64,000 nt of DNA from Desulfovibrio sp. (GCA_016208105.1 JACQYS010000009.1:62001-126000), one strand, 5' to 3'. Numbered from the stretch's first letter, positions 34,217-44,532 are shown. Program-made: numbers and translations. The notes: generated by a model not told the origin, from the sequence alone.

Positions 34217-35611
34217 TCACGCTGCCGGAAGACTGAACACGAAGTCGCTCCCCCGCCCCACCCTGCTTTTCACCGTTATATTTCCGCCGTGGGCCTTGAG
34301 CACGGCCCGCACCAAAGACAAGCCAAGCCCTAACCCCCTGTGGGAGCGGCTCTTGTCGCCGCGATAGAGGCGTTCGAAAATACGCGGGATGTCCTCCTCC
34401 GGTATTCCTTCGCCCTCGTCGCGCACCATGACGCGCACCTTCCCTTCCTCCAGCCATCCCTGCACATACACCTGCCCGCCCGGCTTGGAGTATTTGAGCG
34501 CGTTGTCCAGAAGATTGGCCAGCACCTGGCGCACCCTTCCGGCATCTGCCATGGCGTAAAGGCCCGGGAACGAGTCCGAAACCAGTATGATCCCCTTTTC
34601 CTGGGCCAGATATTCGTAGATTTCCACGCTCTCCTCGATGAGGCCGGCCATGTCCACCCGTTCGATGGCCAGGTGCATGGTGCCCGTCTCGGCCTCGGAG
34701 ATGTCCATGAGCGTGGTCAGGGTGGTGCGGATACGCTCGTTCTCCTCGGCGATGTCCATGAGCGCTTCGCGCAGGCCCCGCTCCGACAGATTCGACTGCA
34801 ACGCCGTCTCCACCACGGCCTTGGCCCTGGTCAGGGGCGTGCGCAGATCGTGGGCCACGTTGTCCAAGGCGTCGCGCATGCCCTGGATGAGCGTGGAGAT
34901 GCGCTCCAGCATGGAGTTGAAGAGGCTGGCCAACTCGTCCAGCTCGTCTCCGGAGCCCCGGGTCGGCACTCTGGCCTCCATGCTGCCCCGGCCGATGGAG
35001 GTCACAGTGCCTATGAGGTCCCGGATGGGAGCCAGGGAGCGGTTGGCCAGGACAGCTCCCACCACCACGCCAATAAATATCACCGTGAAGGTTATTCCCG
35101 CAAAGATCCGCTTGAATTCGGCGAGAAGCTCCTCGCGCTGCTTGGCGTCGCCCCCCACGATAATGACCCCGCTGCCCAGCTTTCGGGACGAAAAATCGTA
35201 GACTCCGCCCCCGGCCCCGGGCTGCTCCCACAAATGCCAGCTGGTGCCTTCCCAGGCCCGCGCATCCAATTGTTCCTTGGGCACGGCATCCCACCCGGAA
35301 GGGGCGATGGTAAGAAGCTCCCGCTTGGAAGAATCCAGTATGCGCACGAAATAGTCGGGCTCCTGGTACTCCTCGGTATCGCGCCGGATGAACTCTATGA
35401 GCGCACCGAGGCCCTTTGTCCGCTCTATATAGCTATACTCGTTTAGTTTTTCCGTTAGAAGCTTCTGGTCCTGGGTACGCACCACATTGGCCAGCAGCAC
35501 ATAGGCGATGGTGAAAAGAAAAAGTGAACTGACGATGTAGAGAAAGGCGTAACTGGCGGTGAGACGAAAGGTGGTACTGCGTCTAATCCTGCCGAGGAGG
35601 CTTGAGGACAT
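34217..35611 (-). CDS. Membrane sensor histidine kinase (OmpR/CusS type)
   Basis: 464 residues. Membrane segments at ~19-43 and ~165-190 flank a periplasmic sensor loop; a HAMP linker follows (NRSLAPIRDLIGTV). Phospho-acceptor His in DNVAHDLRTPLTRAK, then HATPase boxes (NLLDNALKYS, DEGEGIPEEDIPRIFERLYR, GLGLGLSLVRAV). Its start overlaps the regulator gene's end by 29 bp; the two form one minus-strand operon. Confidence 0.93.
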   Translation of the reverse strand: MSSSLLGRIRRSTTFRLTASYAFLYIVSSLFLFTIAYVLLANVVRTQDQKLLTEKLNEYSYIERTKGLGALIEFIRRDTEEYQEPDYFVRILDSSKRELLTIAPSGWDAVPKEQLDARAWEGTSWHLWEQPGAGGGVYDFSSRKLGSGVIIVGGDAKQREELLAEFKRIFAGITFTVIFIGVVVGAVLANRSLAPIRDLIGTVTSIGRGSMEARVPTRGSGDELDELASLFNSMLERISTLIQGMRDALDNVAHDLRTPLTRAKAVVETALQSNLSERGLREALMDIAEENERIRTTLTTLMDISEAETGTMHLAIERVDMAGLIEESVEIYEYLAQEKGIILVSDSFPGLYAMADAGRVRQVLANLLDNALKYSKPGGQVYVQGWLEEGKVRVMVRDEGEGIPEEDIPRIFERLYRGDKSRSHRGLGLGLSLVRAVLKAHGGNITVKSRVGRGSDFVFSLPAA

Positions 35612-36266
35612 AGCCGACCCCCCTCAGGGTGGAGAGAATCTTGGGTTCGAAATCCCGGTCTATCTTGTTGCGCAGGCGGCAAACCAGCACGTCCACCACG
35701 TTGGTCTGGGGGTCGAAATGGTAATTCCAGACATGCTCCATGATCATGGTTTTGGAAAGCACCTTGCCCGGGTTTCGCATGAAGAATTCCAGCAGGGCGA
35801 ATTCCCTGGGCTGGAGGTTTATGGGCGTCTCGTCCCGGTAAACCTCGCGGGTGAGCAGATTCATGGAGAGCCCGCCGACGGAAATGTGTGTTGTTTCGGC
35901 GGAACTGGTGGACCTGCGGATAAGGGCCTGAAGCCTGGCCAAAAGCTCGGCAAACGAAAACGGCTTGGCCAGGTAGTCGTCCCCGCCGGTTTGCAGGCCT
36001 TTGACCCGGTCGTCCACGGAGTGCTTGGCCGAGAGAATGATCACCGGGGTGTTGACGGAGTTCTTGCGCATCTCCTCAATGAGCTTAAGCCCATCAAGGC
36101 CGGGCAGCATCACATCGACCACCGCCGCTGAATAGGACTCGTTCAAGGCCATGTGCAGCCCGTCCTGGCCGTCGTCGCACTGGTCCACAGCGAAGCCGTT
36201 TTGCTTGAGGCCCTGGGCAATGAATGCCGAAATTTTCGGGTCGTCCTCGACCAGGAGTATTCGCAT
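35583..36266 (-). CDS. OmpR-family response regulator
   Basis: 227 residues from ATG 36266 (MRILLVEDDPKISAFIA), the family start. Receiver with phospho-acceptor Asp in AAVVDVMLPGLDG and Lys in DYLAKPF, then a winged-helix DNA-binding domain (NLQPREFALLEFFMRNPGK, VVDVLVCRLRNKID). No clear ribosome site precedes this ATG; longer frames upstream are Cys/Ser-rich and unlikely. First gene of the pair with the sensor kinase. Confidence 0.9.
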   Translation of the reverse strand: MRILLVEDDPKISAFIAQGLKQNGFAVDQCDDGQDGLHMALNESYSAAVVDVMLPGLDGLKLIEEMRKNSVNTPVIILSAKHSVDDRVKGLQTGGDDYLAKPFSFAELLARLQALIRRSTSSAETTHISVGGLSMNLLTREVYRDETPINLQPREFALLEFFMRNPGKVLSKTMIMEHVWNYHFDPQTNVVDVLVCRLRNKIDRDFEPKILSTLRGVGYVLKPPRQD

Positions 36267-36478
36267 GCTTTGCAGGAGATAGTCCCGAGGGTGGATGCTG
36301 TCAACGCGGTAACGGGCCGAAACCCTTTCAATTCTGTAACCTGAAGGAAAGGAACCTGTAATGCAGAGACACGTAGCAGAGGTGCAGCGCGAAATGGCCG
36401 CGAACGTCACTGTGAACGGCTGTTTGGCAGTGTTTTAAAGACGATTCCAACATGGTCGACAACCCAAGGAGAATTGAG

Positions 36479-36637
36479 ATGAAAAAGGCTGTTATTCTCG
36501 CCATTGTTTCCTGCTTCCTGATGAGCTCCGTTGCCTTCGCCTTCCCCACCAAGGACACCTCCGACAAGGGCTCCTACACCGAGCAGATGGCCAAAAAGAA
36601 GAAGAAGTCCAAGAAGCCCGCGACCACCCAGTCCTAA
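36479..36637 (+). CDS. Small exported Lys-rich peptide
   Basis: 52 residues from ATG 36479 after AAGGAG. MKKAVILAIVSCFLMSSVAFA is a good signal peptide with cleavage at AFA/FP. The mature part is only ~31 residues, very basic (MAKKKKKSKKPATTQS). It is read divergently from the response regulator and ends at its own strong terminator. Function unknown; a small envelope-stress or metal-related protein controlled by the adjacent regulator is one possibility. Confidence 0.75.
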   Translation: MKKAVILAIVSCFLMSSVAFAFPTKDTSDKGSYTEQMAKKKKKSKKPATTQS

Positions 36638-36661
36638 GCTATCGCTTCTTACAGCATTCTC

Positions 36662-36691
36662 GAGGGCCCCATGGGGCCCTCTTTCATTTTT
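36662..36691 (+). terminator. Terminator after the small exported peptide
   Basis: 9-bp palindromic arms GAGGGCCCC (36662-36670) / GGGGCCCTC (36673-36681), then TTTCATTTTT. Confidence 0.9.
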
Positions 36692-36734
36692 CGAGAACCA
36701 AACAAAGACGCGTTGCAGCCTTTTCCGCTCTCTT

Positions 36735-37919
36735 TCAGGCGCCGTAACGATCACGGAGTATACGTGCCGCTTGGGCAATGCTTGTTATCTTGGCCGCAGC
36801 AACATTCTCCACGTTCACGCATCTGTTGGCGAAACAGCCGAAGCCGCAATCCGTGTTCAAAAATACCTGGGACGGTTTGTAGAACCGCAGTGCGGACTCA
36901 GCCCGAGACACGATCTCTTGCGGGGTTTCCACTTCCGTGGTGCGCGGATTGACCACTCCCAGGCCCAGCTCGCGCGGGGTGTCCGTTCCCGGAACCAGTC
37001 CGGACAAAGCCCGCCCCACCACTTCGATCTCACCTGCCCTGGGTGTGGCATACTCCAAAACGAACTGCCGCACCCGCATGTGAGCCAAGGCGGGCAGCAG
37101 GGGCCGATAGTCTCCGGTAAGAAGAACCTCTTCCTTGGTGCTCCAGTTACCCCGGCAGACGTGCAGGCCGATGCGGGGGCCGTCAATACCATCGATCACC
37201 TTGTTGATCAGTTCCGCCGCGTAGGCCAGTTCTTCACCCACATCCCGGCGGGTGGCGAGCGTCGCTCACATGAAGGTTCGTCGGCCGCACTCCCCGCTTA
37301 AAACCACCTCGGTGAGCACAGGCTCATCGAACTGCACGAATTCGCAGCCCGCCAAGGCCAGGTCGCTCAACTCTTCGCGTAACAGCCGGACCACGGCGTC
37401 ACCCATCTCACGCTGGCTGGCGTAGGCCTTCTTGGTATAGGCGCTCACCCACATGGACCGGGTGAGCAGGTACGGCCCGGGCAGAGTGATCTTCACGGGC
37501 TTGTCCGTGATGGACTTGACGAAATGAAAGTCCTCCAGGGCCAGGGGCTCTCTGCGCTCGAGCCTGCCCGTGCAGGTTGGGTTGCGGATGGCCGAAGCGG
37601 GGACATCCAAGGTGGTGAGCATTTCCTCAAACCCGGACTTGTCCTCCATTTCATCGAGCATCTCGGCCAGGGACATGAGCCTGGTGCCATCCACCTTGTC
37701 CGTGATGAAGGAATAAAAGTTGTCGCGGCGATGCTCTCCGTCCACCACAACGTCCAACCCGGCCTCTTCCTGAATGCGCACCGTGCGGCGGACCTCTTCG
37801 TCAGCGATGCGGCCGAACTCGGCGCGGCCCATCCGCCCGGTGCGCCGGTCCCGCAACGCGCGCAGCATCTCCTTGGAACGGGGCCAGCTGCCGACCTGGG
37901 TGGTGGTGAATGCGGTCAT
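36735..37919 (-). CDS. MetE-like methyltransferase with an in-frame TGA: candidate selenoprotein
   Basis: Read as one frame, 395 codons: 217 residues, TGA at 37268-37266 (codon 218), then the same frame to 36735. The family is short (C-terminal) cobalamin-independent methionine synthase: TTQVGSWPRS, PGPYLLTRSMWVSAY and VQFDEPVLTEV before the TGA. After it lie all zinc-ligand candidates: H253 and C255 (GLHVCRGNW), E289 (VLEYATPRAGE) and C358 (NTDCGFG). The context is RRTFM-TGA-ATLATRR; I recall Cys at that place in relatives, unverified. Its ATG overlaps the OsmC-fusion stop by 4 bp. If the TGA is a true stop, the gene is a pseudogene and its product lacks the metal site. Confidence 0.75.
37227..37268 (-). 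promoter_or_regulatory. Candidate bacterial SECIS element after the in-frame TGA
   Basis: Reading the minus strand from the TGA: 11 bases, then a 5-bp stem CACCC / GGGTG closing a 10-base loop that begins with G (GCCGGGATGT). Loop position (16 bases after the TGA) and the leading G agree with the loose bacterial SECIS consensus. A competing mini-hairpin, GCGA-CGC-TCGC, starts at the base after the TGA. The stem is short, so support is modest. Confidence 0.4.
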
Positions 37920-38683
37920 GCTATGGCGAAGGAGGTTTTTAATTCCACGGCTTTGGCCAAGGTGGCGGCGAGTGGAGAACGGGCGACCGTTCGCTCCCAG
38001 GCGGTTCTGGCTTTTTTCTCATCGTCCAGCGTGGAGGCGAAGCAGCGGACCTCAATGGCGCTGAAGGAGGGATCGCCCTCTTCCATGCCCAGATGAGCCA
38101 GGATGTTGTTCAGGCGTCCTTTCACGGTGATCTCGATGTCATCCATCTCCAGGGAGTCCCGCGAACACTCGGTGGCATAGCCCGTGGCCAATGCGGCTCC
38201 CAGAGCGCCCAACAACCCTTCCACCGCGCAGGGGTTTCGGTCGCGCTCCTCGAAACTGGCCGGTTGCCCCAGCTTCCAGGAGAAATTTCGGCAGTAGACA
38301 GTGCTGGTCTGGTTTTCCCCGGCCCGGACCCGAAGCCGCCATTCGTATTGCCTGGCCCGGGCCTTGTCCTCTTCCAGGGCGCGGCGCTCGGACTCTTCCG
38401 AAGCCTCTGGCGAGGCATTGTCGCCACGGCGCAGGAAGTAGCGAACGCCCGTGTCCCCGGGAAGGCTCCCCAGGAAATCGTGCCCGGAAAGCCTGCACCA
38501 GGGAGGAAGATCGTCGGCCACGGTGGGTTCGCGGCTTATCATTTCCAGCACCTCTCCGGGAGGCACTTTCAGCATGTGTTCCCTGATGAGAAGGGCCAGC
38601 CCGGAGCCGCAGTCCAGATCGCCTCCGTCAAAGATGCGGCTTGGAGCGAGGAGGGCTAATTCATTACTCGCAGATGTGGACAT
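37916..38683 (-). CDS. TusA-OsmC fusion protein
   Basis: 255 residues. Residues ~10-85 are TusA/SirA-like with active-site Cys in DLDCGSGLALL and a PPWCRLSGHDFLG element. Residues ~130-255 are OsmC/Ohr-like (NFSWKLGQPASFEERDRNP, then CAVEGLLGALGAALATGY), with the two redox Cys positions C (NPCAVE) and C (ATECSRD). TusA moves persulfide sulfur; OsmC domains reduce peroxides or handle thiols. The fusion suggests sulfur relay to a thiol enzyme. 84 bases after dsrE; its stop overlaps the MetE-like start. Confidence 0.85.
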   Translation of the reverse strand: MSTSASNELALLAPSRIFDGGDLDCGSGLALLIREHMLKVPPGEVLEMISREPTVADDLPPWCRLSGHDFLGSLPGDTGVRYFLRRGDNASPEASEESERRALEEDKARARQYEWRLRVRAGENQTSTVYCRNFSWKLGQPASFEERDRNPCAVEGLLGALGAALATGYATECSRDSLEMDDIEITVKGRLNNILAHLGMEEGDPSFSAIEVRCFASTLDDEKKARTAWERTVARSPLAATLAKAVELKTSFAIA

Positions 38684-38767
38684 GAGGCATGGCCTTCTTC
38701 ACATGGGGACAGTCGAGTCATTGGCCCGCCGAGTCCGGCGAGAGACACATGAGCCAAACATACCGGA

Positions 38768-39133
38768 CTAGTAGGCAACGCAGGGCGAACCCGAGCACAG
38801 CCACTCCACCAGCACGGCTCCGCCAGCGGGCGTGGCCCCATCGATGAGGTCCGCCTCGGAAAGCCCGCGCTTCTTGAGGCATGGGGTGCACACGAACACC
38901 TTTCCTCCAGCGTTCACGAACTTTCCGATGAGTTCCTTGAGGGGTGCGAACGGCGCGCCTTCATCGATCTTCTCCGCCTCGCCCTTCACGGCGCAGTACA
39001 CGCCGTCGGTGGAGAGAAATACCATGGTGTCCTTATCGCTTCCCAGTGCGGCATTGGCCACAACGAAGCCCAGCGTGGCCTTGTCGCCGTCCGTGCGGCA
39101 ATGGGTGATGGTGACGCAGAACTTCTCAGCCAT
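38768..39133 (-). CDS. DsrE-family sulfur-transfer protein
   Basis: 121 residues. DsrE/F-like fold with VVANAALGSDKDTMVFLSTDGVY and a Cys pair in KVFVCTPCLKKRGLSEADL. Cytosolic; such proteins carry sulfur between TusA-type proteins and acceptors. Its start overlaps the upstream TusA-like gene by 8 bp. Confidence 0.88.
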   Translation of the reverse strand: MAEKFCVTITHCRTDGDKATLGFVVANAALGSDKDTMVFLSTDGVYCAVKGEAEKIDEGAPFAPLKELIGKFVNAGGKVFVCTPCLKKRGLSEADLIDGATPAGGAVLVEWLCSGSPCVAY

Positions 39134-39392
39134 GTTCCCTCTCCTTCTGTTCGGGTTTTAGTTCAATCAGGTAGAACGGGTGCGCGCGATCAAGAAGCGT
39201 GTTGCGGGTCATGCGGCACCATGCGGGAAACTCCACGGGAGCGGCGGGATCCTTGGAAATGAGCATGAGCCTTGTCCCCGGGGCCAAAGGCTTCACATAG
39301 GAATGCAGGTTGATGATGACCCGGCCGCAGGACTCATCCCCGCTGTCGAATTCATCGTCGAAAACCCAATGTTCAGGGTAGGATTCGGTCAT
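39126..39392 (-). CDS. TusA-like sulfurtransferase
   Basis: 88 residues from ATG 39392 (AGGGG just upstream). SGDESCGRVIINLHSYVKPL carries the active-site Cys, and FPAWCRMTRNTLLDRAHPF is the second conserved block, both like the TusA part of the downstream fusion. First gene of the sulfur-handling operon. The longer frame (start 39476) lacks family similarity in its leader. Confidence 0.8.
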   Translation of the reverse strand: MTESYPEHWVFDDEFDSGDESCGRVIINLHSYVKPLAPGTRLMLISKDPAAPVEFPAWCRMTRNTLLDRAHPFYLIELKPEQKEREHG

Positions 39393-39529
39393 AGGCCCCT
39401 GGCTCGGTTTCGAGTGTCCGCTTCTGGGAAATGAAAAACAAAGTACGGCAAAGGACAAATCGTTTGTTATCGTCAACAGATATCGGAACCATAGCCGCAG
39501 CCTATACGATAGTCATCCATCACCGACTG

Positions 39530-39569
39530 AGACCAAAAGAAAAGGCCCCGGAACTTGGAGTTCCAGGGC
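39530..39569 (-). terminator. Terminator of the CxxC-tailed protein gene
   Basis: On the minus strand: GGCCC-T-GGAACT / AGTTCC-G-GGGCC stem (39569-39543, loop CCA) followed by TTTTCTTTT. It isolates the gene at 39596-40141 from the sulfur operon, which must have its own promoter in 39393-39530. Confidence 0.85.
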
Positions 39570-39595
39570 CGTACAGGTCGACTCATTGAGAAGCG

Positions 39596-40141
39596 TTATT
39601 CTTCCACCCGCCCTATCTCGCGCGCCTGGCTGGAGGGACAGGTGTCGCAGGAATGGCAGACTTCGCAGCCGCCCTTGTAGGGATAGGGGGTGAGAACGAT
39701 GTAGGTGCGGTTTATGGTGCCCTTCTCGTCCCATTCGAGCCCCAGCTTCTTAAACTTTTTCCTGGCTTCCCGGGTGGGAGTTGGGGTGGGCATGCACCCG
39801 CCGATGAGTTCGGGCATCACGCTCTGGGCCGCGCACATCACCAGGGTGATGGCCAGATGATGGTAGGCGAAGCCGTGGTGGCTGTTCTCCTCAAAGGCAC
39901 GCTGCACTTCGGCTTCGGTGTCCGTGTCCAGGTAGACCAGCAGGAAGCCGTCGTCCGCGTCCTTCTTGGTGGGCTCCATCTTGTAGGCTTTGAGCTCGTC
40001 CTGCCACTTGAACCAGTACTTCTCCAGGCATTCGGCCAGCTCCTGCTCGATGCGCATGAGCCCGCTGATCTCCATGTAGTATTCCATGTCGAATTCGGGC
40101 TGAGTCTGGATCTTCTCCAGGGTCATGTTTTCCTTGCCCAT
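39596..40141 (-). CDS. Hypothetical protein with a C-terminal Cys cluster
   Basis: 181 residues from ATG 40141, after AAGGAGC. Acidic helical N-terminus with an aromatic core (DMEYYMEISGLMRIEQE), then an alpha/beta part (GFAYHHLAITLVMCAAQSV). It ends with GGCEVCHSCDTCPSSQ, four Cys in a C-x2-C-x2-C-x2-C run suggesting zinc or Fe-S binding. Not recognised. It stands alone behind its own terminator, upstream of the sulfur operon in the same direction. Confidence 0.75.
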   Translation of the reverse strand: MGKENMTLEKIQTQPEFDMEYYMEISGLMRIEQELAECLEKYWFKWQDELKAYKMEPTKKDADDGFLLVYLDTDTEAEVQRAFEENSHHGFAYHHLAITLVMCAAQSVMPELIGGCMPTPTPTREARKKFKKLGLEWDEKGTINRTYIVLTPYPYKGGCEVCHSCDTCPSSQAREIGRVEE

Positions 40142-40326
40142 GCGCTGCTCCTTGAGGGGAAATGAGGTGGGCCAGGGGTGTAGCCTGTTTGAGCCCGGGG
40201 GGCAACTTCGGGCTAGCCCAGGCAGGACGGGTTTTCCGGACAAACGGGAATGCAAGCTCCCGCCTTGGGCGGAGCGATCCCAAAGGGTTGTCTATGGATT
40301 ACTCCGCTGGCCGGCGAGTGGCGCGG

Positions 40327-41052
40327 TCAAAGCCCGGATGGCAAGGTGACGTTTAGAAGCAGGGCTCGCTTGTCCGCCCCGGAAAAAAACATGAGAAACC
40401 GGTTCATTCCCGAGGGGTCCGCCAGGTTGAGCTTGTGCGTCCCGGATTTGGGCGTGGCCTGATACAGCCAGCGCCCTCCCGACGCATCCGCGAGGATGAC
40501 TCCCACATGGTAGTGCTGCAGGGTGTAGCCCTTGCGGCGCCCTGTCTGGCTGAAGCTCACCAGACAGGCCTGGTTGGGACCGATCTGGGAGAAGGCCTTT
40601 TTCCAGGCGGCCTGGTCGGACGTCAAGAATCCAAGCATGGTTTTACCGCTCTCCTGGCCGGACACGGACGTGGATTCGGGCAAAAGCCAACGCCGGGGCA
40701 TTCCCTCGGAGAGGTTCAGTATCAAATCGAACCCGAAATCCCAGTCCTGGCCCATGGCAGCGCCTGGGCCCGAGTCGCCCTGCCTGTCCCGGGCGGCCTG
40801 GCGGATGGTGGACGTGACCGGGGCGATGAGGCGCATCAGCGCGTAGTCCAGCCCGGAGCAGTTGAGCCCTGGGGTGGCGAAGCTCTGCTCCGGATGCTCG
40901 AACAGGGTCCAGCGACCGGTCTCGTCGCGCACGCCGTCCGGGCGGTAGGGAATGCCCAGGAGCTGGTCGGCCCTGGCCGTGAGGTCCGCTCCGAAGCAGG
41001 GGCATGCCGCCAACAAAACAGCCAAAGAGAGTAAAGCGTGCTTGAGCATCAA
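40327..41052 (-). CDS. Exported NlpC/P60-like cysteine peptidase (putative)
   Basis: 241 residues with a signal peptide (LLSLAVLLAACPCFGA). ARADQLLGIPYRPDG then GLNCSGLDYALMRL fits the NlpC/P60 catalytic Cys; the candidate His is in LQHYHVGVILADASGG, near the C-terminus. Overall similarity is weak, so a related papain-like amidase is possible. Overlaps the upstream small secreted protein gene by 4 bp. Confidence 0.65.
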   Translation of the reverse strand: MMLKHALLSLAVLLAACPCFGADLTARADQLLGIPYRPDGVRDETGRWTLFEHPEQSFATPGLNCSGLDYALMRLIAPVTSTIRQAARDRQGDSGPGAAMGQDWDFGFDLILNLSEGMPRRWLLPESTSVSGQESGKTMLGFLTSDQAAWKKAFSQIGPNQACLVSFSQTGRRKGYTLQHYHVGVILADASGGRWLYQATPKSGTHKLNLADPSGMNRFLMFFSGADKRALLLNVTLPSGL

Positions 41053-41336
41053 TAGAAAGAGTCGATCACCGACATGGGTATGATGAAGGTTTCCGAAAAG
41101 CCCGCGTTGTTTTCCGGCCCGGCTGGTTGCGAAACAGAAAACAGATTGGCCGGTCCGATGGACACGGACATGCCCTGGGCTACGCGAGTCAGGATCATGC
41201 TGGAGTTCACCCGGTAGGAGAAGCCGTCAACCGTGGCGCTCAAGGTGACTGATTGGGAGGTCTGGGTTCCTATGGGAGCGGCGAAGGCCGGGCATGCCAG
41301 CATGCCCAGAACAAGCAGAGCGATGAAAGTCTTCAT
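41049..41336 (-). CDS. Small secreted protein
   Basis: 95 residues; signal peptide ALLVLGMLACPAFA then APIGTQTSQSVTL. Mature part ~75 residues, beta-rich with no Cys. Unknown. It overlaps the peptidase-like gene and follows a similar Thr/Gln/Ser-rich secreted protein, so all three may form one export-related operon. Confidence 0.7.
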   Translation of the reverse strand: MKTFIALLVLGMLACPAFAAPIGTQTSQSVTLSATVDGFSYRVNSSMILTRVAQGMSVSIGPANLFSVSQPAGPENNAGFSETFIIPMSVIDSFY

Positions 41337-41346
41337 GGCGCGCCTC

Positions 41347-41700
41347 CTAAAAAAACAGCTGATTGATTAAGGAGTCGGGGATTTCCAGAGTAAGCCCTTC
41401 GGTCTGTCCCCTCAGGGAACCGGTTCCAGAGAGCGCCGCTGGCGAGAGCACCACCAAAAGTCCGGTCGCTGTCTTGAAGTAGGTGACCGGATTGACCGTC
41501 TGGTAGGTGGCCCCGTCTATGACCGGGGTGGCTGTCACCGTGGGCTGAACAGATGTTTGCTGGACCGTGGCTGACTGGGTGGTGGCAGACTGGGTTGATG
41601 TGGTCTGGGTTGAGCCGGATTGGAAAGCGACGGTCTGAGCTTGCGCGGCCCCAGCCAGAGCCAATGCCACTACAACGAGAAACAAAACAAGAAGGCGCAT
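41347..41700 (-). CDS. Small Thr/Gln/Ser-rich secreted protein
   Basis: 117 residues from ATG 41700 behind AGGAGG. Signal peptide (LVLFLVVVALALAGAAQA), then a low-complexity TQTTSTQSATTQSATVQQ stretch, then a hydrophobic C-terminal part (YFKTATGLLVVLSPAAL) ending in FF. Unknown function. Just downstream of typA. Confidence 0.7.
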   Translation of the reverse strand: MRLLVLFLVVVALALAGAAQAQTVAFQSGSTQTTSTQSATTQSATVQQTSVQPTVTATPVIDGATYQTVNPVTYFKTATGLLVVLSPAALSGTGSLRGQTEGLTLEIPDSLINQLFF

Positions 41701-41760
41701 GGCTGAACCTCCTAAGTATTGGATGTCCCACTCCATGCGCCTTCAGAAGGTCAACGTCAA

Positions 41761-43602
<1,842 letters not shown>

Positions 43603-43881
43603 AAGGATTGATCTCCGGAATTTTTGGGAGGCCCCTCCATACGGCCCGAAGGTTCCGCTGGCAAGCGAAAGTACTGTGACGACAACGCTTCAGACGGTGT
43701 TTTTTCGGGCGGGCACCCTCGCGCCGGGCACCGGTTGCATGCGATATGAGAATGGTAGCCTGTTTTGGGGAACAATATCAGGGCCATGCCCTGTAACCGC
43801 TCATTCCAAAAAAACTTTTGCATTTTGCCGCAACACGTCGCAATGGACGCGCCCTTGCACTCCGAGAGACCGGACAAACCG
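43603..43881. other. Intergenic region upstream of typA
   Basis: 279 bases between the start of typA and the end of the phospholipase-like gene; both are on the minus strand, so it must hold the typA promoter. I see no clear -35/-10 pair and no RNA gene. Confidence 0.3.
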
Positions 43882-44355
43882 TCAGGGCTGAGAGAGGCAA
43901 TCCTTGCAGGGGGTGACGAGCGTCGTGGAGTTGGCCTGCTCGTATGTGGTCTTGGCTTCGAATATCTGAATGGCCATGTTGCGGTAGAGTTCTCCCGATG
44001 GCGTGGAGGCTTGGGAGAAAGTAAGATTGCCTATGAACTGCCGGTCAGCCTGGACCACCTGGGCCAGGGTGGGGTTGGACGTGGAATAGCCAGGTGAGAG
44101 ATCGTGCTCCATGCAGGCGGCGTCCAGGCAGTCGATGGGGGCGGCATTCGACGATGTGGTCTGGAAGCCGCACCAGTTGCCATACTGGGGAACGAGCGAC
44201 TTCAGGCTGTCCACGGTGGAGACAGAACTCGTCTGCGTGGATGAAGACATGGCGCTGTAGATGGCCTGCCGGTCGGCCAGGGCGGATGTCTGGGCAAGGC
44301 AATAACTGGGGAGACCTAATGCCACAAGAAGAGGTAAGAAACGAATTGTAAACAT
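43882..44355 (-). CDS. Secreted phospholipase A2-like protein
   Basis: 157 residues from ATG 44355 (AAGGAT upstream). Signal peptide ([15 protein letters not shown]). [16 protein letters not shown], then [17 protein letters not shown] resembles the phospholipase A2 core: calcium-loop WCG and catalytic His-Asp in MEHD. Length and single catalytic domain match small bacterial PLA2 proteins. Two further Cys near the end (CKDCLSQP) may form a disulfide. Function inferred from the motif only. Confidence 0.6.
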   Translation of the reverse strand: MFTIRFLPLLVALGLPSYCLAQTSALADRQAIYSAMSSSTQTSSVSTVDSLKSLVPQYGNWCGFQTTSSNAAPIDCLDAACMEHDLSPGYSTSNPTLAQVVQADRQFIGNLTFSQASTPSGELYRNMAIQIFEAKTTYEQANSTTLVTPCKDCLSQP

Positions 44356-44472
44356 GGCATCCTTATGTTTCTTTTTTTGGGTTTGATCAAGACGGATCAT
44401 CCTGCGTTTGACGCGACCAGGACGCCCCTCGGCGCACCAAACGCTCGGAGTAGGTTTCCCGTCTAAAGGATA

Positions 44473-44502
44473 TTGAGCTATATCGCTCTTTGCTAATAAT
44501 AA
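44473..44502 (+). promoter_or_regulatory. Possible promoter of the binding protein gene at 44533
   Basis: TTGAGC (44473-44478) with TAATAA at 44497-44502 after an 18-base spacer; a second TAATAA at 44494 overlaps. The AT-rich patch contrasts with its surroundings. Confidence 0.35.
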
Positions 44503-44532
44503 TGGACGAAAAGTATTCTCGACGGAAGACGT

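Noticed and set aside
36735-37919. Simple frameshift pseudogene for the MetE-like gene
   Set aside because: Both halves are in the same frame (starts 678 bases apart, a multiple of 3); only one TGA separates them. A nonsense mutation remains possible, but a frameshift does not.
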